Shown here one piece after another: positions 48,690-60,307 of a stretch of DNA of 64,000 nucleotides. Source of the DNA: Combretum micranthum (lineage: Eukaryota; Streptophyta; Magnoliopsida; Myrtales; Combretaceae); contig JAMXBD010000206.1 of NCBI GenBank assembly GCA_024138025.1, positions 1,054,001 through 1,118,000 of the forward strand, given 5' to 3'. The translations under genes and the position numbers were made by a program. The notes under the pieces are model-generated. The model did not search any database. It saw nothing but the letters and a program-made list of their open reading frames with translations, and was not told the origin of the DNA. The first letter of the stretch is position 1; the number at the start of each line of letters is the position of its first letter.

Positions 48690-50570
48690 ATAGAATTTTA
48701 TAACAACATCCATTTTATGGTCCATACAAGTATAATATAAGATTTTATATTTTTAACAATTATATCCTTATCTTAGCTTATGTTTATTCGTAAATTTTAT
48801 ATATTACTCAAGAAAGATGGAAGATTTGTCCAAAGGAGAGAAATGACATAAAAAATTTTGGTTTTTTTTCCTTGAATTGTCTTATTTGTCCTTTTTTTTG
48901 TGCTAACCTATGTTGCAAATTTTGTTACTTTTTTTTCTTAACTAATATTAGACTTATTATGAAAACTAAATAAAATATTTGAGTTCTAGTTTAGCCTAAT
49001 CCAATCCTACAAGATTTGGATAACTAAAGGTACCCTTAAGAATGGTTCTAAATATTATAAGATTGGTTTAGAATCTAAAGCTTGAAGAATAGTGTAAAAC
49101 ACACATCTACCGACATTTCAAAAATGAATTACACAAATACAAATTACGTAAATATCAACACTCAATCACATCTAGAAGGAGTGATTCATATTTTTCAATA
49201 TGAGTCACTCATTATAGACACAATTTAGGCAAAACTTGTATGGTACTAAATCGCATATATAAGGAGCAATTTACATATAACTTATGTGAATGGCCTCTCT
49301 TAGATGCGATTCGCATATGGTACAAGGTTTACACTTTTGGAGTTCGTGAATCGCATTCTTGAAGAGCAATTCACTTTCATAAATCGCATCTTATAGAGGC
49401 GATTCATGTGTATTATATATGAGTCGCCTCTATAAGATGTAATTCACGTTTTATACATGAATTGCATATTTTAAAAGCAATTCACGTGTAAATTTTCAAA
49501 ACCTTAATACATCTATTAGATGCGATTTTGTATTGTTATTTAAATAATTAATTTTATATAGTTTTTATTTGTGTAATTTCATTTTAAGAAGTTAGTAATC
49601 ATATAATTTTCTCAAAAAATAGAGTTTAAATAAGATTTTATATATAGTCATCACATACCGTTCACCCCCTATCCTTAATGTTTTTATTGCGTATAAGATG
49701 GGCCTAAAACTAAAACTAAGTTTTTGTCGTGCAACACAAGGCGACACAGATGTCAATCCATGGAAAAAGTAAAGAGAAAATCTTGCTAACGTCACCTCTT
49801 AGCTCGGATCAACAAACATAGGTTTGATTCAACCAAACACAAACCAATCTCTCGTTAAGCTAACTTACCGTTTATCAACTACATAAATAGGTCATGTTCA
49901 AAGTTGCTTTTATGTTGACACGTCTTGGACAAATATTTCCAGGTCCTAATCTTAGTTTATTTTTATCAAATCCGTGCCCATAAAAAAATTTTAAAAATTA
50001 ATTTCTTACATTAATACAAAATTGCTATTATTGTGGAATGAGGAATTACAATTCTTTTATAAGACCAGATGAAATGCTATTATTTAGTTTATTTCCCTAC
50101 CTATATAATTTCAAACCAACCATAATCATAGTGGATAGTTATTCCTTCTCTATTCCAAATGTTCAAGTATCATAATTTTATTCTAGTTTGTTCCAATATA
50201 TAAACACAAAACGTGTCACAAAATTTGCTCATTTGAAGCATAACTTAGCTACAGAGAAATATAGAGACAGTGGTTTACCCACCAAAACATCAATCCCCCA
50301 TCAAAAGTCAGAATCTATTAAGAAAAGCCACACAAGGCAGAATCTTTCTTATCTTTCTCTATCCTTTCTTCTCCTTAGATATAACCAATGACCATATAGC
50401 CTCCCCAAAAACTGCACTTATACTTAAATTCCTCATCTGCATATAGAGTTTTCCTTGGCACCAACATGACCCCAAAAGATTTCCATCTTTTCCAATTCAA
50501 AATCTTCCAATCCAAGAATAAACTACGCAACAACAACAACTTTAAAAGACATCATTAATCATAATTCATA
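48690..50570. other. Intergenic upstream of the metalloproteinase gene
   Basis: AT-rich sequence containing the dispersed repeat at 49,150-49,610. The last 400 bp should carry the promoter of the metalloproteinase gene. A CATATAGAG phrase near 50,440 is a weak TATA candidate. Confidence 0.45.
49150..49610 (+). repeat. Dispersed palindrome-rich repeat, copy 2
   Basis: Counterpart of 23,580-23,935 in the same orientation, somewhat longer. It repeats variants of GTGAATCGC, GCGATTCA, TATAGAGGCGATTC and GAGTCGCCTCTATA. These form several internal inverted repeats, for example the CTTATAGAGGCGATTCA and GAGTCGCCTCTATAAG arms near 49,390-49,440. Confidence 0.65.
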
Positions 50571-50578
50571 GGCCAATC

Positions 50579-51691
50579 ATGTCTCTGTCTTCATCCTTTA
50601 GTTATACATCGACCTCCATCGTTATCCTCTCTGTTTTTATCTTCTCACAACCTTATTGCTTTCCTGCCAGGATTCTTTCAGACCCTGTAACTGTATTAAC
50701 TGCCGAGGTGCAAAACGGCACATGGCAGAATTTTGTCAGGTTCCTTGATGCTGGGAAGGGCAGCCAAGTCCCTGGCATGTCTGAGCTCAAGAAATACTTC
50801 AACAGGTTCGGTTACCTCCCGGTTTGGATTCAAACATAACCGATATATTTGATAACCAATTCGAATCAGCTGTTATATCCTACCAAACAAGGCTAGGATT
50901 GCCTGTTACTGGAAAACTCGACTCTGATACTATATCATCAATCATGTCACCGCGGTGTGGCATGAGCGACACCAGCATCACAACCCCCAACACAACTAAC
51001 AATCTGCATACAACAGGCCACTATGCGTATTTCTACGGCAAGCCAAGGTGGCTCAGGCGCTCCCCTGCCACACTTAACCTATGCATTCTCTCCTAGTCCT
51101 AGCAGCATGATAAACTACATAAGTTTGAACGAAATAAAGGCGGTTTTCAGACGCGCCTTCGCGCGGTGGGCCTCCGTGATCCCAGTCAACTTCAAGGAGG
51201 CTCAGGAATACTCTAAAGCCGACATCAAAATCGGGTTCTACCGGGGGAACCACGGTGATGGAGAGCCGTTTGATGGGGTCCTAGGGGTGCTAGCACATGC
51301 ATTTTCTCCACAAAATGGGAGGCTCCACTTGGATGCAGCTGAAACATGGTCCGTTGATATCAAGCATGACAAGTCCAAACTAGCAGTTGACTTAGAATCG
51401 GTTGCAACACATGAGATAGGACATGTACTCGGTTTAGCGCATTCCTGGGTTAAAGAAGCTGTGATGTATCCTAGTTTGAGCCCTAGGATGAGGAAGGTGG
51501 ATCTTAAGATTGATGATGTGGAAGGTGTTCAAGCATTGTATGGGACCAATCCGAATTTCAAGCTCAGCTCTCTGTTGGAATCTGCAAATTCTTCCAACAG
51601 CCAGTCGACTGGTTCGGAGTTATTCAGGTCGCTTAAGTGGACCACTTCTTTCGCACTGCTTTTGTTTTGGATGTGGACTTTTGACATTTGA
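50579..51691 (+). pseudogene. MMP: Plant matrix metalloproteinase (matrixin, M10A) with two apparent frameshifts
   Basis: Single-exon gene, as is usual for plant MMPs; the full span corresponds to about 370 codons. In order it has a signal peptide (residues ~1-30), a propeptide with a peptidoglycan-binding-like fold (GLPVTGKLDSDTISSIMS), the cysteine switch PRCGMSD (50,949), FYGKPRW, the zinc site HEIGHVLGLAHS (51,410-51,445), the Met-turn VMYPS, and a hydrophobic C-terminus preceded by a Ser/Asn-rich stretch, typical of GPI anchoring. MMPs of this family cleave proteins at the cell surface. The frame changes near 50,815 (one base short in GGTTTGG) and returns near 51,070 (one extra base in CTTAACC). 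Read literally, translation stops at 50,839 after 86 codons. It could be a recent pseudogene or carry two consensus errors; the catalytic half is otherwise intact. Confidence 0.85.
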
Positions 51692-51854
51692 TTAGGACAT
51701 TGACATTTTTCATTTTTCAGCCCACCATCATCATATTTGTTTGTTAAAAGGAAAAATCAAACTAATCTCTACACTTGTTTATTTTTCCTTTTATTCCTTT
51801 TTTACAATATAGGTATAGAGATAGGGTTATGTACAAAATTCTTTTGTTTACATG

Positions 51855-51860
51855 AATAAA
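51855..51860 (+). terminator. Likely poly(A) signal of the metalloproteinase gene
   Basis: AATAAA about 165 bp after the TGA at 51,689-51,691, in AT-rich 3' sequence. Confidence 0.5.
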
Positions 51861-51869
51861 TATAATTTT

Positions 51870-52937
51870 ATAGGATTTTCTATGGTTCAAATATGGAATT
51901 TTTTTTTTTTTCTTCTACCGTTCAACTCGTAATTTTAACTATTTGAGTGATTGATCACTATTGGATATGTGTGAGTCAGTTCGATAGTGACGAAATTAGT
52001 ACCATTAATATTAATAAAGAACCATAGAATTTTCCTAAAAAAAATATTTGTGTTTTGACCCTTATGCTTTCTATATGGTTGATTTACAATTCAAGACTAG
52101 AACCATGACCTAAAATCTTTATTAATGATGGAAATTTCACCTAATTAGGAAATTGCATGACACATAAAACATTTAATGGCATGGTTGGTCCATAGAATTG
52201 TGATTACAAGTTTTATTCCTTTTTTCATATTTGGAAACATTTTTTAAAGTTGGAATTGATGATTACGACTTTAAAGAAGAGTTCTATTCCACTATTGAGA
52301 AGATGAAATCAACGATCATATTCCTTTCTTATTTATTATATGTAATTTAATTACATTTTATCCATCACATTATTATCATATATATTAATTATTAGGATTT
52401 TTTTTATATTATGCTATTTTAAATACATTCCATTTTTATTTTATTCTTTAGATGCCTCCAAACACGGATGAATCTTCAAAAATATATACTAAAGCAACTC
52501 ATAAAATTAAGTTGTGGACATCACGCCACTAGAATTTAAAATATATGTAGGAGACAAATATGCACATAATTACAAAACAATACAATTAATTTATCTAATA
52601 TTGTAGTAGGACTACTTAACCTAAATTGATTATAAAATATGACATAAAACCATCTATTATAATAATTTTTCCTCTTCGTATATTTGGCATACAATGGTAC
52701 TTCAAGATAGCAACATAATAAACATATAGATAACTAATATATCCAAGTATATACTGCATGGTTTTATAGAAATCTACTGCATAGTAATAATTAAAATAAG
52801 ATAAAAGTTCATTATTTCCATTTTAGACCAAAACCAAACCAAAATGGAAATCCATGTCCGGCTAGAAATAAATAATTTAATTAATTCTATCCAGTTTGGT
52901 TTTTATTTGATATATTTTTCACCGAAGATTTCATCAA

Positions 52938-52971
<34 letters not shown>

Positions 52972-53780
52972 CTAAACCAGTTTTATATATATTATCTAAA
53001 CGAAGTAAAACCCTGCCATGCTTATTCCTTGGTTTACACCTAAAGACCTAAACGGATAGTAAGATTTTACTGATCTAAAGCCTCAGCATACCACATGGCT
53101 TCATGGACACATGACTTTGAGATCAATCACAAATTTTTTTGGGACATAAACATGTCTTGCTTTTTCTTTCACTTCCAAAGTTTCTTCTTCTACTGCCTTT
53201 TCACTTGAACATTCTTATTTCTGAAGTAGAACGAAAGTTGCAACCGCATTAAATTAGAAACACAAAATGTAGCCATCTAAAGCCAAAATGAGCATCGCCA
53301 AGTCATATGGACAATTCAAACACAACAGAGGATGACCCCAACGGCCCTGAAGAAGTCAATGAACAGCTGACTTAATGGCTTACAGATACAGACCATGATA
53401 AATTCTAAGCTCCTAAGTATCGAATAAGCTAAACCCTGTTTGTTATACTTGTCTAGAAGTATTTCCATAATCGTCCAAGAACTAAGGAGCCACAGTTTGA
53501 GACAATCAAGTACTGAATGAATCCGCTAACAAAAATATCAAAAGAACAATTACAAACCAAAGACGAGAAACATTTGCTAACCACTTCAGAAAAAAAGCCC
53601 CTCAATTTGTCAGCTTTGGATGAAAGATGATTTGGGGAACTTGTCAAGTCCCTCATGACCTTTCACATGATCAATCCTGGAACTCCTCAGTCCGTTTCAC
53701 ATTGAACTGATGAAGTATAACTGGCATCCTTTGTTGATGAAGAACCTATCATCAAAAGAAAAAATAATGAGAGAGAGTAG
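51870..53780. other. Intergenic / 3' flank of the hAT-derived gene
   Basis: AT-rich sequence with a (TA)n tract at about 52,940-52,968. The last few hundred bases before 53,791 are less AT-rich and probably belong to the 3' untranslated region of the minus-strand gene. The open frame at 53,453-53,656 has no recognisable similarity. Confidence 0.45.
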
Positions 53781-53790
53781 TTTCTTTAAA

Positions 53791-56492
53791 CTAAAATAGC
53801 TTTTTGTACAAAGACAGCAAGAAGGCTTCACCTTCCTTCTCATTCCATAGCCAATCATGAGCACACATAAAAGCTTCCACAGTTTCTGGCCTAAGGCTCC
53901 TCCGAATTGAAGGCACTAACCTTCCAACAGTGCTGAAGGCTGACCTAGATGTGACGGTCGAAATAGGAACCGCCAAGAAGTCCCGAGCCATTAGTTGTAA
54001 AGTTGGATATTTAATCCCATTATCTCTCCACCAACCTAAAATGTTAAAATTTCGAGCTCGAGGAAGCACAGGGTCTGAAATGTACTGATCAATCTCGGTA
54101 ACTGCGTTAGCAGTAGAATATTCACGCTTAACAAATTCATCATACTTTGACAGAGGGTCTGATGCATCAAAGCCATTGACCTCGGAAATATCCCAGCTAT
54201 TTTCTTCCAGGTTGGATTTGAACCCTGATTGGTACTCTTTATATAAGTCGTAGCAAATTTTGCGAATTCGTTCAACTTCACGTTGAGCATTACTTCCATA
54301 GATAATTAGGAAGTAAAAGTCAACCAACTTCAGCTTGTACCTCGGGTCTAAGAATGCTGCTATTGCCAGGACAACATGATTGGCCTTCCAGAATTCATCA
54401 AATTTTGTGAACATACCAATTGCCATTTCTCTAATCACATCATTTGAAGATGTGATCCACTTACCCAGTGCCTCTTTAATTTGACAAATGTAAGGGAAGT
54501 AGTTATTAGCTGTGACGTGTTTTGACCCAGAAAACAATTCAGCAGCATTAAAGAATGGTTTCAACCTTTCGCATACATCCTTTGCCAACTCCCATTCTTC
54601 ATCAGAAGGCACAGGAATGTGTAGAGCATACAATTTATCTCTTTCCTTCAATTTTATGAATACATTTTTGTAAGGAATTGCACCTTGGAGCATCAAGTAC
54701 GTAGAATCCCAGTAAGTTTCATCGTCAACACACAACTTCATTTCATAAGGAACTCTTAGCTGGCTCACTACATCCAGAAAAGTTCTCTCTCTTGAAGATG
54801 TCCCAGTCCAAAATAAAGCCACATCACGGATTTTTTCTGTTTCTTTTTCTATGAATCCAAGACCATATTTCACGATTAAGCCAAATATATGAGAACCACA
54901 CAACATGCGAGGCAATCTACCGTTAAGCAGGAGTCTACAATTCAACTTGTCCAAGTTTAGAGCATTAACTTCATCGTTTGAGCTAGAGCTGCCTATGACA
55001 ATTGTGGATATCCTCTGATTTATTTTGCAGCCTGGCAAAGATTCTGCGAACTGATTCCAGACATATTCTATGTCATGCGGTGGAGGTAAATAAACGAACC
55101 TAGAAACATAAAGGTTTTTGTCAATAAAATGCACATGAAATTTTTCTAGGGAGAAGAGAAAACTATAATTTGCACATATATAAAAAATACCTGTCTTGCA
55201 TATATACTTGAGGGATGGTCCATAAGTGTTTATCATTGTTAAAAGTCAAAGGGAACAAAAAGGAAAAGAAAAAATTTTACCAGTATCAACATGGAAAAGA
55301 ATATAACTCCACATGTTTTTGCCTCTCAAACCTATAAAATTAAACTATGTAATCTTCCTCTTCGCCTGAAATGTTCTTTAGGGTAAATGAAATTAATGTT
55401 ATGTTAATAAAGAAGTACGAAATAATTGCAGCACTTGCAACCCTTTTTCCTAAGTTTCACATTCTAATAGTGCTAAGAAAGAGGAATGAAACAAACTACT
55501 GTCTATGAATCATACACGCATTTTGTCTTGTAGGATAGTGCATAAACAAGCTAATGCATCATTCTAAGTCCAAAATAACATTTCCAAATCAGAGATAGCG
55601 AAAATCATAATGTTGCTCATCCAGTTTATGGTATATTTCCTAAACAAAATGGTAGCCAAGGCACATATATGTTGCCTTAAACCACCGAACATTATTCGAG
55701 CATGATAAAATGCGAGGATCAATATCGTTGAGAAAAAATTTACCTCAGTTGGCGCTTCTGCAAAATCCAAGCTTCATCAATGAAATGTGCAGTGATGGAA
55801 ACATATTTTCTCATTTCATCACATATCCAAAGATCTGCGGTCACAGCTATTCGAGCCTTAATTTTCTCCAACATCTTATAACAAGCCATCTTCTTGGCTT
55901 CATATATTTCCATAACTTCATTCTTGATTTCCTCATGAGAGGGCATCTTAAAGAATGGTTGAAGTGAAGCAGTAAAGCTTTGAAAGCCTTTATGCTGGAC
56001 AGTTCTGAGAGGAAGCTCATGCATAATGATTTCAAAAGCAAGGGTACGCTGAGCAACTTTCTGATCAAAGACACGGCCTTCGTAGTGAACAGACTCAATA
56101 TCATCATCTTCCTCCATGGTGTCTTCCTCTTCCCGCTCAAAGCTTGAACTTTCAATCTGATCCCTCCTGGTGGCATCCTTTAAATGTGTCGAGATTTTAG
56201 GTGGGTTGGTGTCCGTGCTTTTCTTTTTAAAGCATTTTAGCAAATGTTGGTGCAAACCTTTTGTTCCATTCTTGCTTAGAGATTTATACTTCTTGCCACA
56301 GTGTTTGCAAAAAGCGTAATCAATACCATCGATTTCCCTCTTCTCGAAGTCCTTCCAAACAACTGAAGTTAGCCTACCGCGTTTTTTAGAATTCCATTTT
56401 TCTCCATCTGGTGTTGCTGATGAGATAGGAAATGGGCTTAGAACATATTGATCTGATGATCGAGCTTCTGATTTATTCTCTTCTTCAGACAT
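53791..56492 (-). CDS. BED zinc-finger, hAT-transposase-derived protein (DAYSLEEPER/RICESLEEPER type), 685 aa
   Basis: Two exons, 56,492-55,744 and 55,099-53,791, join through a GT-AG intron with frame kept (AG/G giving Arg250), for 2,058 bp in total. Residues ~40-90 form a BED zinc finger (C62-x2-C65, His81/83, Cys87). The RNase-H-like core follows (TADLW with Asp220; HFIDEAWILQKRQLRFVYLP; STYLMLQGA; LDPRYKLKL). The C-terminal hAT dimerisation domain (585-670) includes WWRDNGIKYPTLQLMARDF and ends MCAHDWLW. The second catalytic Asp, normally in a V/LDN motif, is Gly286 (VIGSSSSND). The S-E-x-x-FS glutamate is Arg635 (SRSAFS). No terminal repeats flank the gene. I infer a domesticated, catalytically dead DNA-binding protein in the nucleus. 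An acceptor two bases before the ATG suggests a 5' untranslated intron. Confidence 0.93.
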
Positions 56493-57199
56493 CACTGTCG
56501 AAAACCATATAAAACAAATTAATCCATCCAGCACATCACAGTAAGTCAAATCAATATCTATAAAAGATCAAGGCCAACAGAAGAAACAAACGCAATTTTG
56601 TTTTCAATCACTACAATGTTGACATTTCCTCAATAAAACATGTAAAGAACTTTAAAACCGGTCGGCCCGTCTTATTTGTTCATTCAATCATCTTATTTAT
56701 ATGTACTGCCAAAACATGTGAATAGCATAAAACAGAGACATATCCATATTCATCACAAATGACAAAGTTTTACATCGGCCCAAAAACAACACAACTCTTC
56801 TCCTTCATCCCGGATTGGGAGCAGCTTGGTTATTGTAGACAAAACAGACACAGATAAGATAAAACCTATATTCATCAAAGATCATCACGTCTTTTAAAAC
56901 TCAAAACATCACTTTAAGAAGAGAGTGAAGATTATAAACAAAAGAGAATTTCCTAATGAATTCAAAGGCACCAACAGATTTCATATCTAGAATATTTCAA
57001 AATGACTAGACACGCTGAGACTAGTCGAGACCGTTTGAGGTAATTTCAAGAAAATCTTATGATTCATCGTTAAAGTAATTCCAAATGCTACGTTTAACAC
57101 TTGTAAGTAGGTCAATATACAACCTTAACAGTCCAAAGTAGATCCATGGTAGAAATGGTTCTACTAAACGTAATATCATAAACCCTAATGAGTTCAATG

Positions 57200-57510
57200 C
57201 CCTAACGAGATTCAAGCAAATAATAAATTAGAGACAGAGAGGGAGAACCAAAATATTGTAAAGAAGAGAGGTTGGTGGCGGAGCGCCGGCGAGGTGGCGG
57301 CGGGAACCCTACCTGATATGTGCGGGAAAGATGAGGACGTTCGGGATGAGAGCGGGAAAGGGTATTTTATACGGGGCATTTTTGTAAAATTGGCGTGGAT
57401 TTTGGGGGGCTTGGCGGTGGGAAAGGATTCTCGGGGCGGGTTTGGGAAGGGCGGGATTTTTCCCGAACCCGTCAAGCCGCCCCGATTGCCCCGCAAGCTC
57501 TGTGCTTTAC
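57200..57510 (-). promoter_or_regulatory. GC-rich presumed first exon and promoter of the hAT-derived gene
   Basis: The interval around 57,270-57,500 is strikingly GC- and CpG-rich in an AT-rich window. Read on the minus strand it passes into CT-rich leader-like sequence (57,210-57,260). The acceptor CGACAG at about 56,496, just before the ATG, implies an upstream untranslated exon, and this is the best candidate. The block at 57,430-57,500 also resembles hAT-like subterminal repeats (CCCGAACCCG, CCGCCCCG), so an old element may contribute. Open frames here on both strands are composition artefacts. Confidence 0.4.
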
Positions 57511-57519
57511 AGAGTAGGA

Positions 57520-58946
57520 GCACCATTACACGTGTCGTGCATCTGTGTTTTGGAGCTGCTTACCAATAAATAATTGCCGTCAGAATAAAAGTTTATTAAT
57601 AAGACATTTTCTTTATATACCAATACAATCGGTATTATATAAAAATAGATTTTATTTCTGAATTACATCATTTACATTATTTGAAAATTTTTGAATGTTG
57701 AGAGTATTTTTTTAAAGGATATTAGTATTATATATTAAAAATTTATGATATTTTTATAATTTTGACAGTTCTCGAGAAGAATTTTTTTATATATCATTTA
57801 TTTTGCTAATTTTTTGTTTTGATCACATAGCATAGAGAAGTAAAATTTTTATAATTATTCTTTTTTTTTCTTTTTCTATATAGAATGTGGATACTTGCTT
57901 GTAGAGAAAAATCCTCTAAGTATGATTAATTGAAGTGATTAATGAAACTCATTAAGCAAGTGATCAATAACAGTTGTTTGCAATAAACCCAAAATGAAGG
58001 GGAAAAAATACAAATAAAAGTTAGGATTATAATTGCCTTTTAAAAATTTTCTACATTTTTTCATTCAATTATTTTACTTGATATGATAATGATATATATA
58101 TATATATATTGTGTGGAAAAAATTTATATAATTTTGACTAAGAAGATTATGAATAGATGACATGTAAATTTTACTTGGAAATTTTTTACATTTTAATAAG
58201 AAATTTCAATTTCCTTAAAGAAACAAAATCAATCCATCTCTAATTGTCTTTCGCCACTTTCAATTATTTATTTTCAAACCTATGACAATAATTTTTTATT
58301 ATTTCTCATTACAAAAGAAAATATATCTTCTCTAAAAAAGATAATTGTCTTAGGATGCAAATGCCAGAAAGCCATAATTTGACAAATTAGGATATCTTAA
58401 TAAAGAAATCTCGTTTTATTACATATGTGCCAATCAATTTACATATCCTTTGTTGATCCCAATTAAGTAACCAATAATGGGGTTGAATTGGTTACTTTCA
58501 AAAATTAAAACTTGTTCAAACATATTCACAAAATCCCACTTAAATCAAATAGGCGTGAACTTAATGTGTGCAATTTAATCAATTAAAACAATAAACGAAA
58601 GATGCAAAAAATTAAAGTAAAGAAGGGGAAGAAAAGCTAAAACGAGTGATATATTGTGATTCAGCCTTATGCTACGTCCACTATTCCAGCTCAAAGCCAG
58701 GTACCATATAATGTACACGGATATGTTTTATCAATTCAATTAAGCTTGATTGCAAATAGTTCACACTCTACTCAATCTCCCTACATTCATCTTAAGATAT
58801 CACTGACTATAGAGTTTGTTTATAATACAACTCAAATGAATTATACACTACAGTTCCTTCTCTAAACAATGGAATGAGCAAAAATCAAATAGAGTTGTAC
58901 CAAGATAAGTATAAAATCATTTCAAAGTTTATAATAAAAGTTTTCT
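57520..58946. other. Intergenic, no gene
   Basis: AT-rich DNA with a TA tract near 58,092-58,110. The frame at 58,656-58,865 has no supporting features. Confidence 0.5.
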
Positions 58947-58954
58947 TTTGTAGC

Positions 58955-60299
58955 TAGGGATGTAAACGGGTCGGGTCATTCTATCCCAAACTCGACCCGA
59001 TTATAAAATAGGTGTCCCAGAACTGACCCGATTTTTTAGAAACCCAACCTGACCTGACCCGATTATAAAATAAGTGTTACTTTTATTAAATACGTAGTCG
59101 AAACATTGAATGAGGGTTTAGACGTTACATGACATTGACTCATTAGTCTAGAATTTTCTGTGCCCTTGGGGAGCCGAACAATTATTGAAAGAGAAGATAA
59201 GGCTTTCACAAATGCGCTTTACCAAAGAAATCCGTGAAACAGCTTCGCAAAGTTCCAACTTTATCATATCCTAATAGATTTTGACAAAAAAAAAAACTAA
59301 AAGAGAAAAAAAATCCTGATTGATCTTATGCAATGCACTATCAGTAGCATCAATGTCTAACGTAAAGATTGTTGTCAAAAGACTTCAAAATTTTGGCCAA
59401 AAAAAAAGAAAAAAATAATTTGAAATTTCTTGAAAAAAATCTCTCTTTGTTTAATTTTTGGTCTTTAATTCATTTCGAACGAGGTTTGCGTAATTTTTCC
59501 AACCCTTTTTTATATTGTTTATTATATTATGTAACTAAATATATTTAACATTATCTTTAATCTACTACATAATTATATGCATCATTTTATTATTTCATTA
59601 AATTATTATAGTAGTGAGGCATGTTGAGGAGGGCAAAAATTTCAATGGAGTTTATAAAGATCCTAATTTTTATTTAAAAAAAATTATAAAACGTTAAAGA
59701 CAGGTAAAAAATTATTAAACATGAAAACTGAATATATAAAGTAAAGTCAGTAACTCAAGACATGTCATTGCCTAAAATTATTAGAAGACTTACATATATC
59801 TATATATATATATATATAATACATCCAACTCAAAATAATAATAATAAAATGATGACACTACACAACGATCTATATTCTTGATTTATTTGTCATTATATAT
59901 ATATCTATTTTTTCTAAGAAAATTAATTTTTATACTTTGTTGTGCTGTATGGGAAAGAAATGAATTTTGAAAAAGTGGGAAAGGTTGCACATGGAAATCG
60001 ATTTTCTCTGGATAATTGGTCAGTGATTATTAATTGTAATATAATTTATATCCTATCATGTGACTCAATACATGAATAATAAAATGATTATATAAAAAGC
60101 ATTATTCAACTAATGAACAAGTAAATTCCTTAAACTAAACTTTTTAAATTTTTTTTAATTAAATCGGATCGGGTTTTCCAACTGGTTATGAGTACAACCC
60201 AAAACCCGACCCTAAACCCTATAGGGTCTGACCCTATAGGGGTTTTTGCGGGGCGGGTGGGCGGGTACTCTATAACGACCCGCCCCGGTTGTATCCCTA
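58955..60299. mobile_element. Non-autonomous hAT-like element, CGGGTCGGG-rich, 1,345 bp
   Basis: Ends are TAGGGATGTAAACGGG...GGTTGTATCCCTA. The target duplication TTTGTAGC is exact at 58,947-58,954 and 60,300-60,307. The subterminal regions consist of CGACCCG, ACCTGACC and GGGCGGGTGGGCGGG phrases. The longer AT-rich core contains a non-repetitive segment (about 59,090-59,290, around GCCCTTGGGGAGCCG) that may be captured or nested sequence. There is no transposase frame. Confidence 0.93.
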
Positions 60300-60307
60300 T
60301 TTGTAGC

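Noticed and set aside
53791..56492. An autonomous hAT transposon
   Set aside because: No TAGGG-type inverted ends or 8-bp duplication could be found around the gene. A catalytic aspartate is replaced, and a spliced 5' structure is likely.
57212..57569. Frames of about 100 codons on both strands
   Set aside because: They coincide with the GC-rich block at the 5' end of the hAT-derived gene and read as low-complexity Gly/Pro/Arg.
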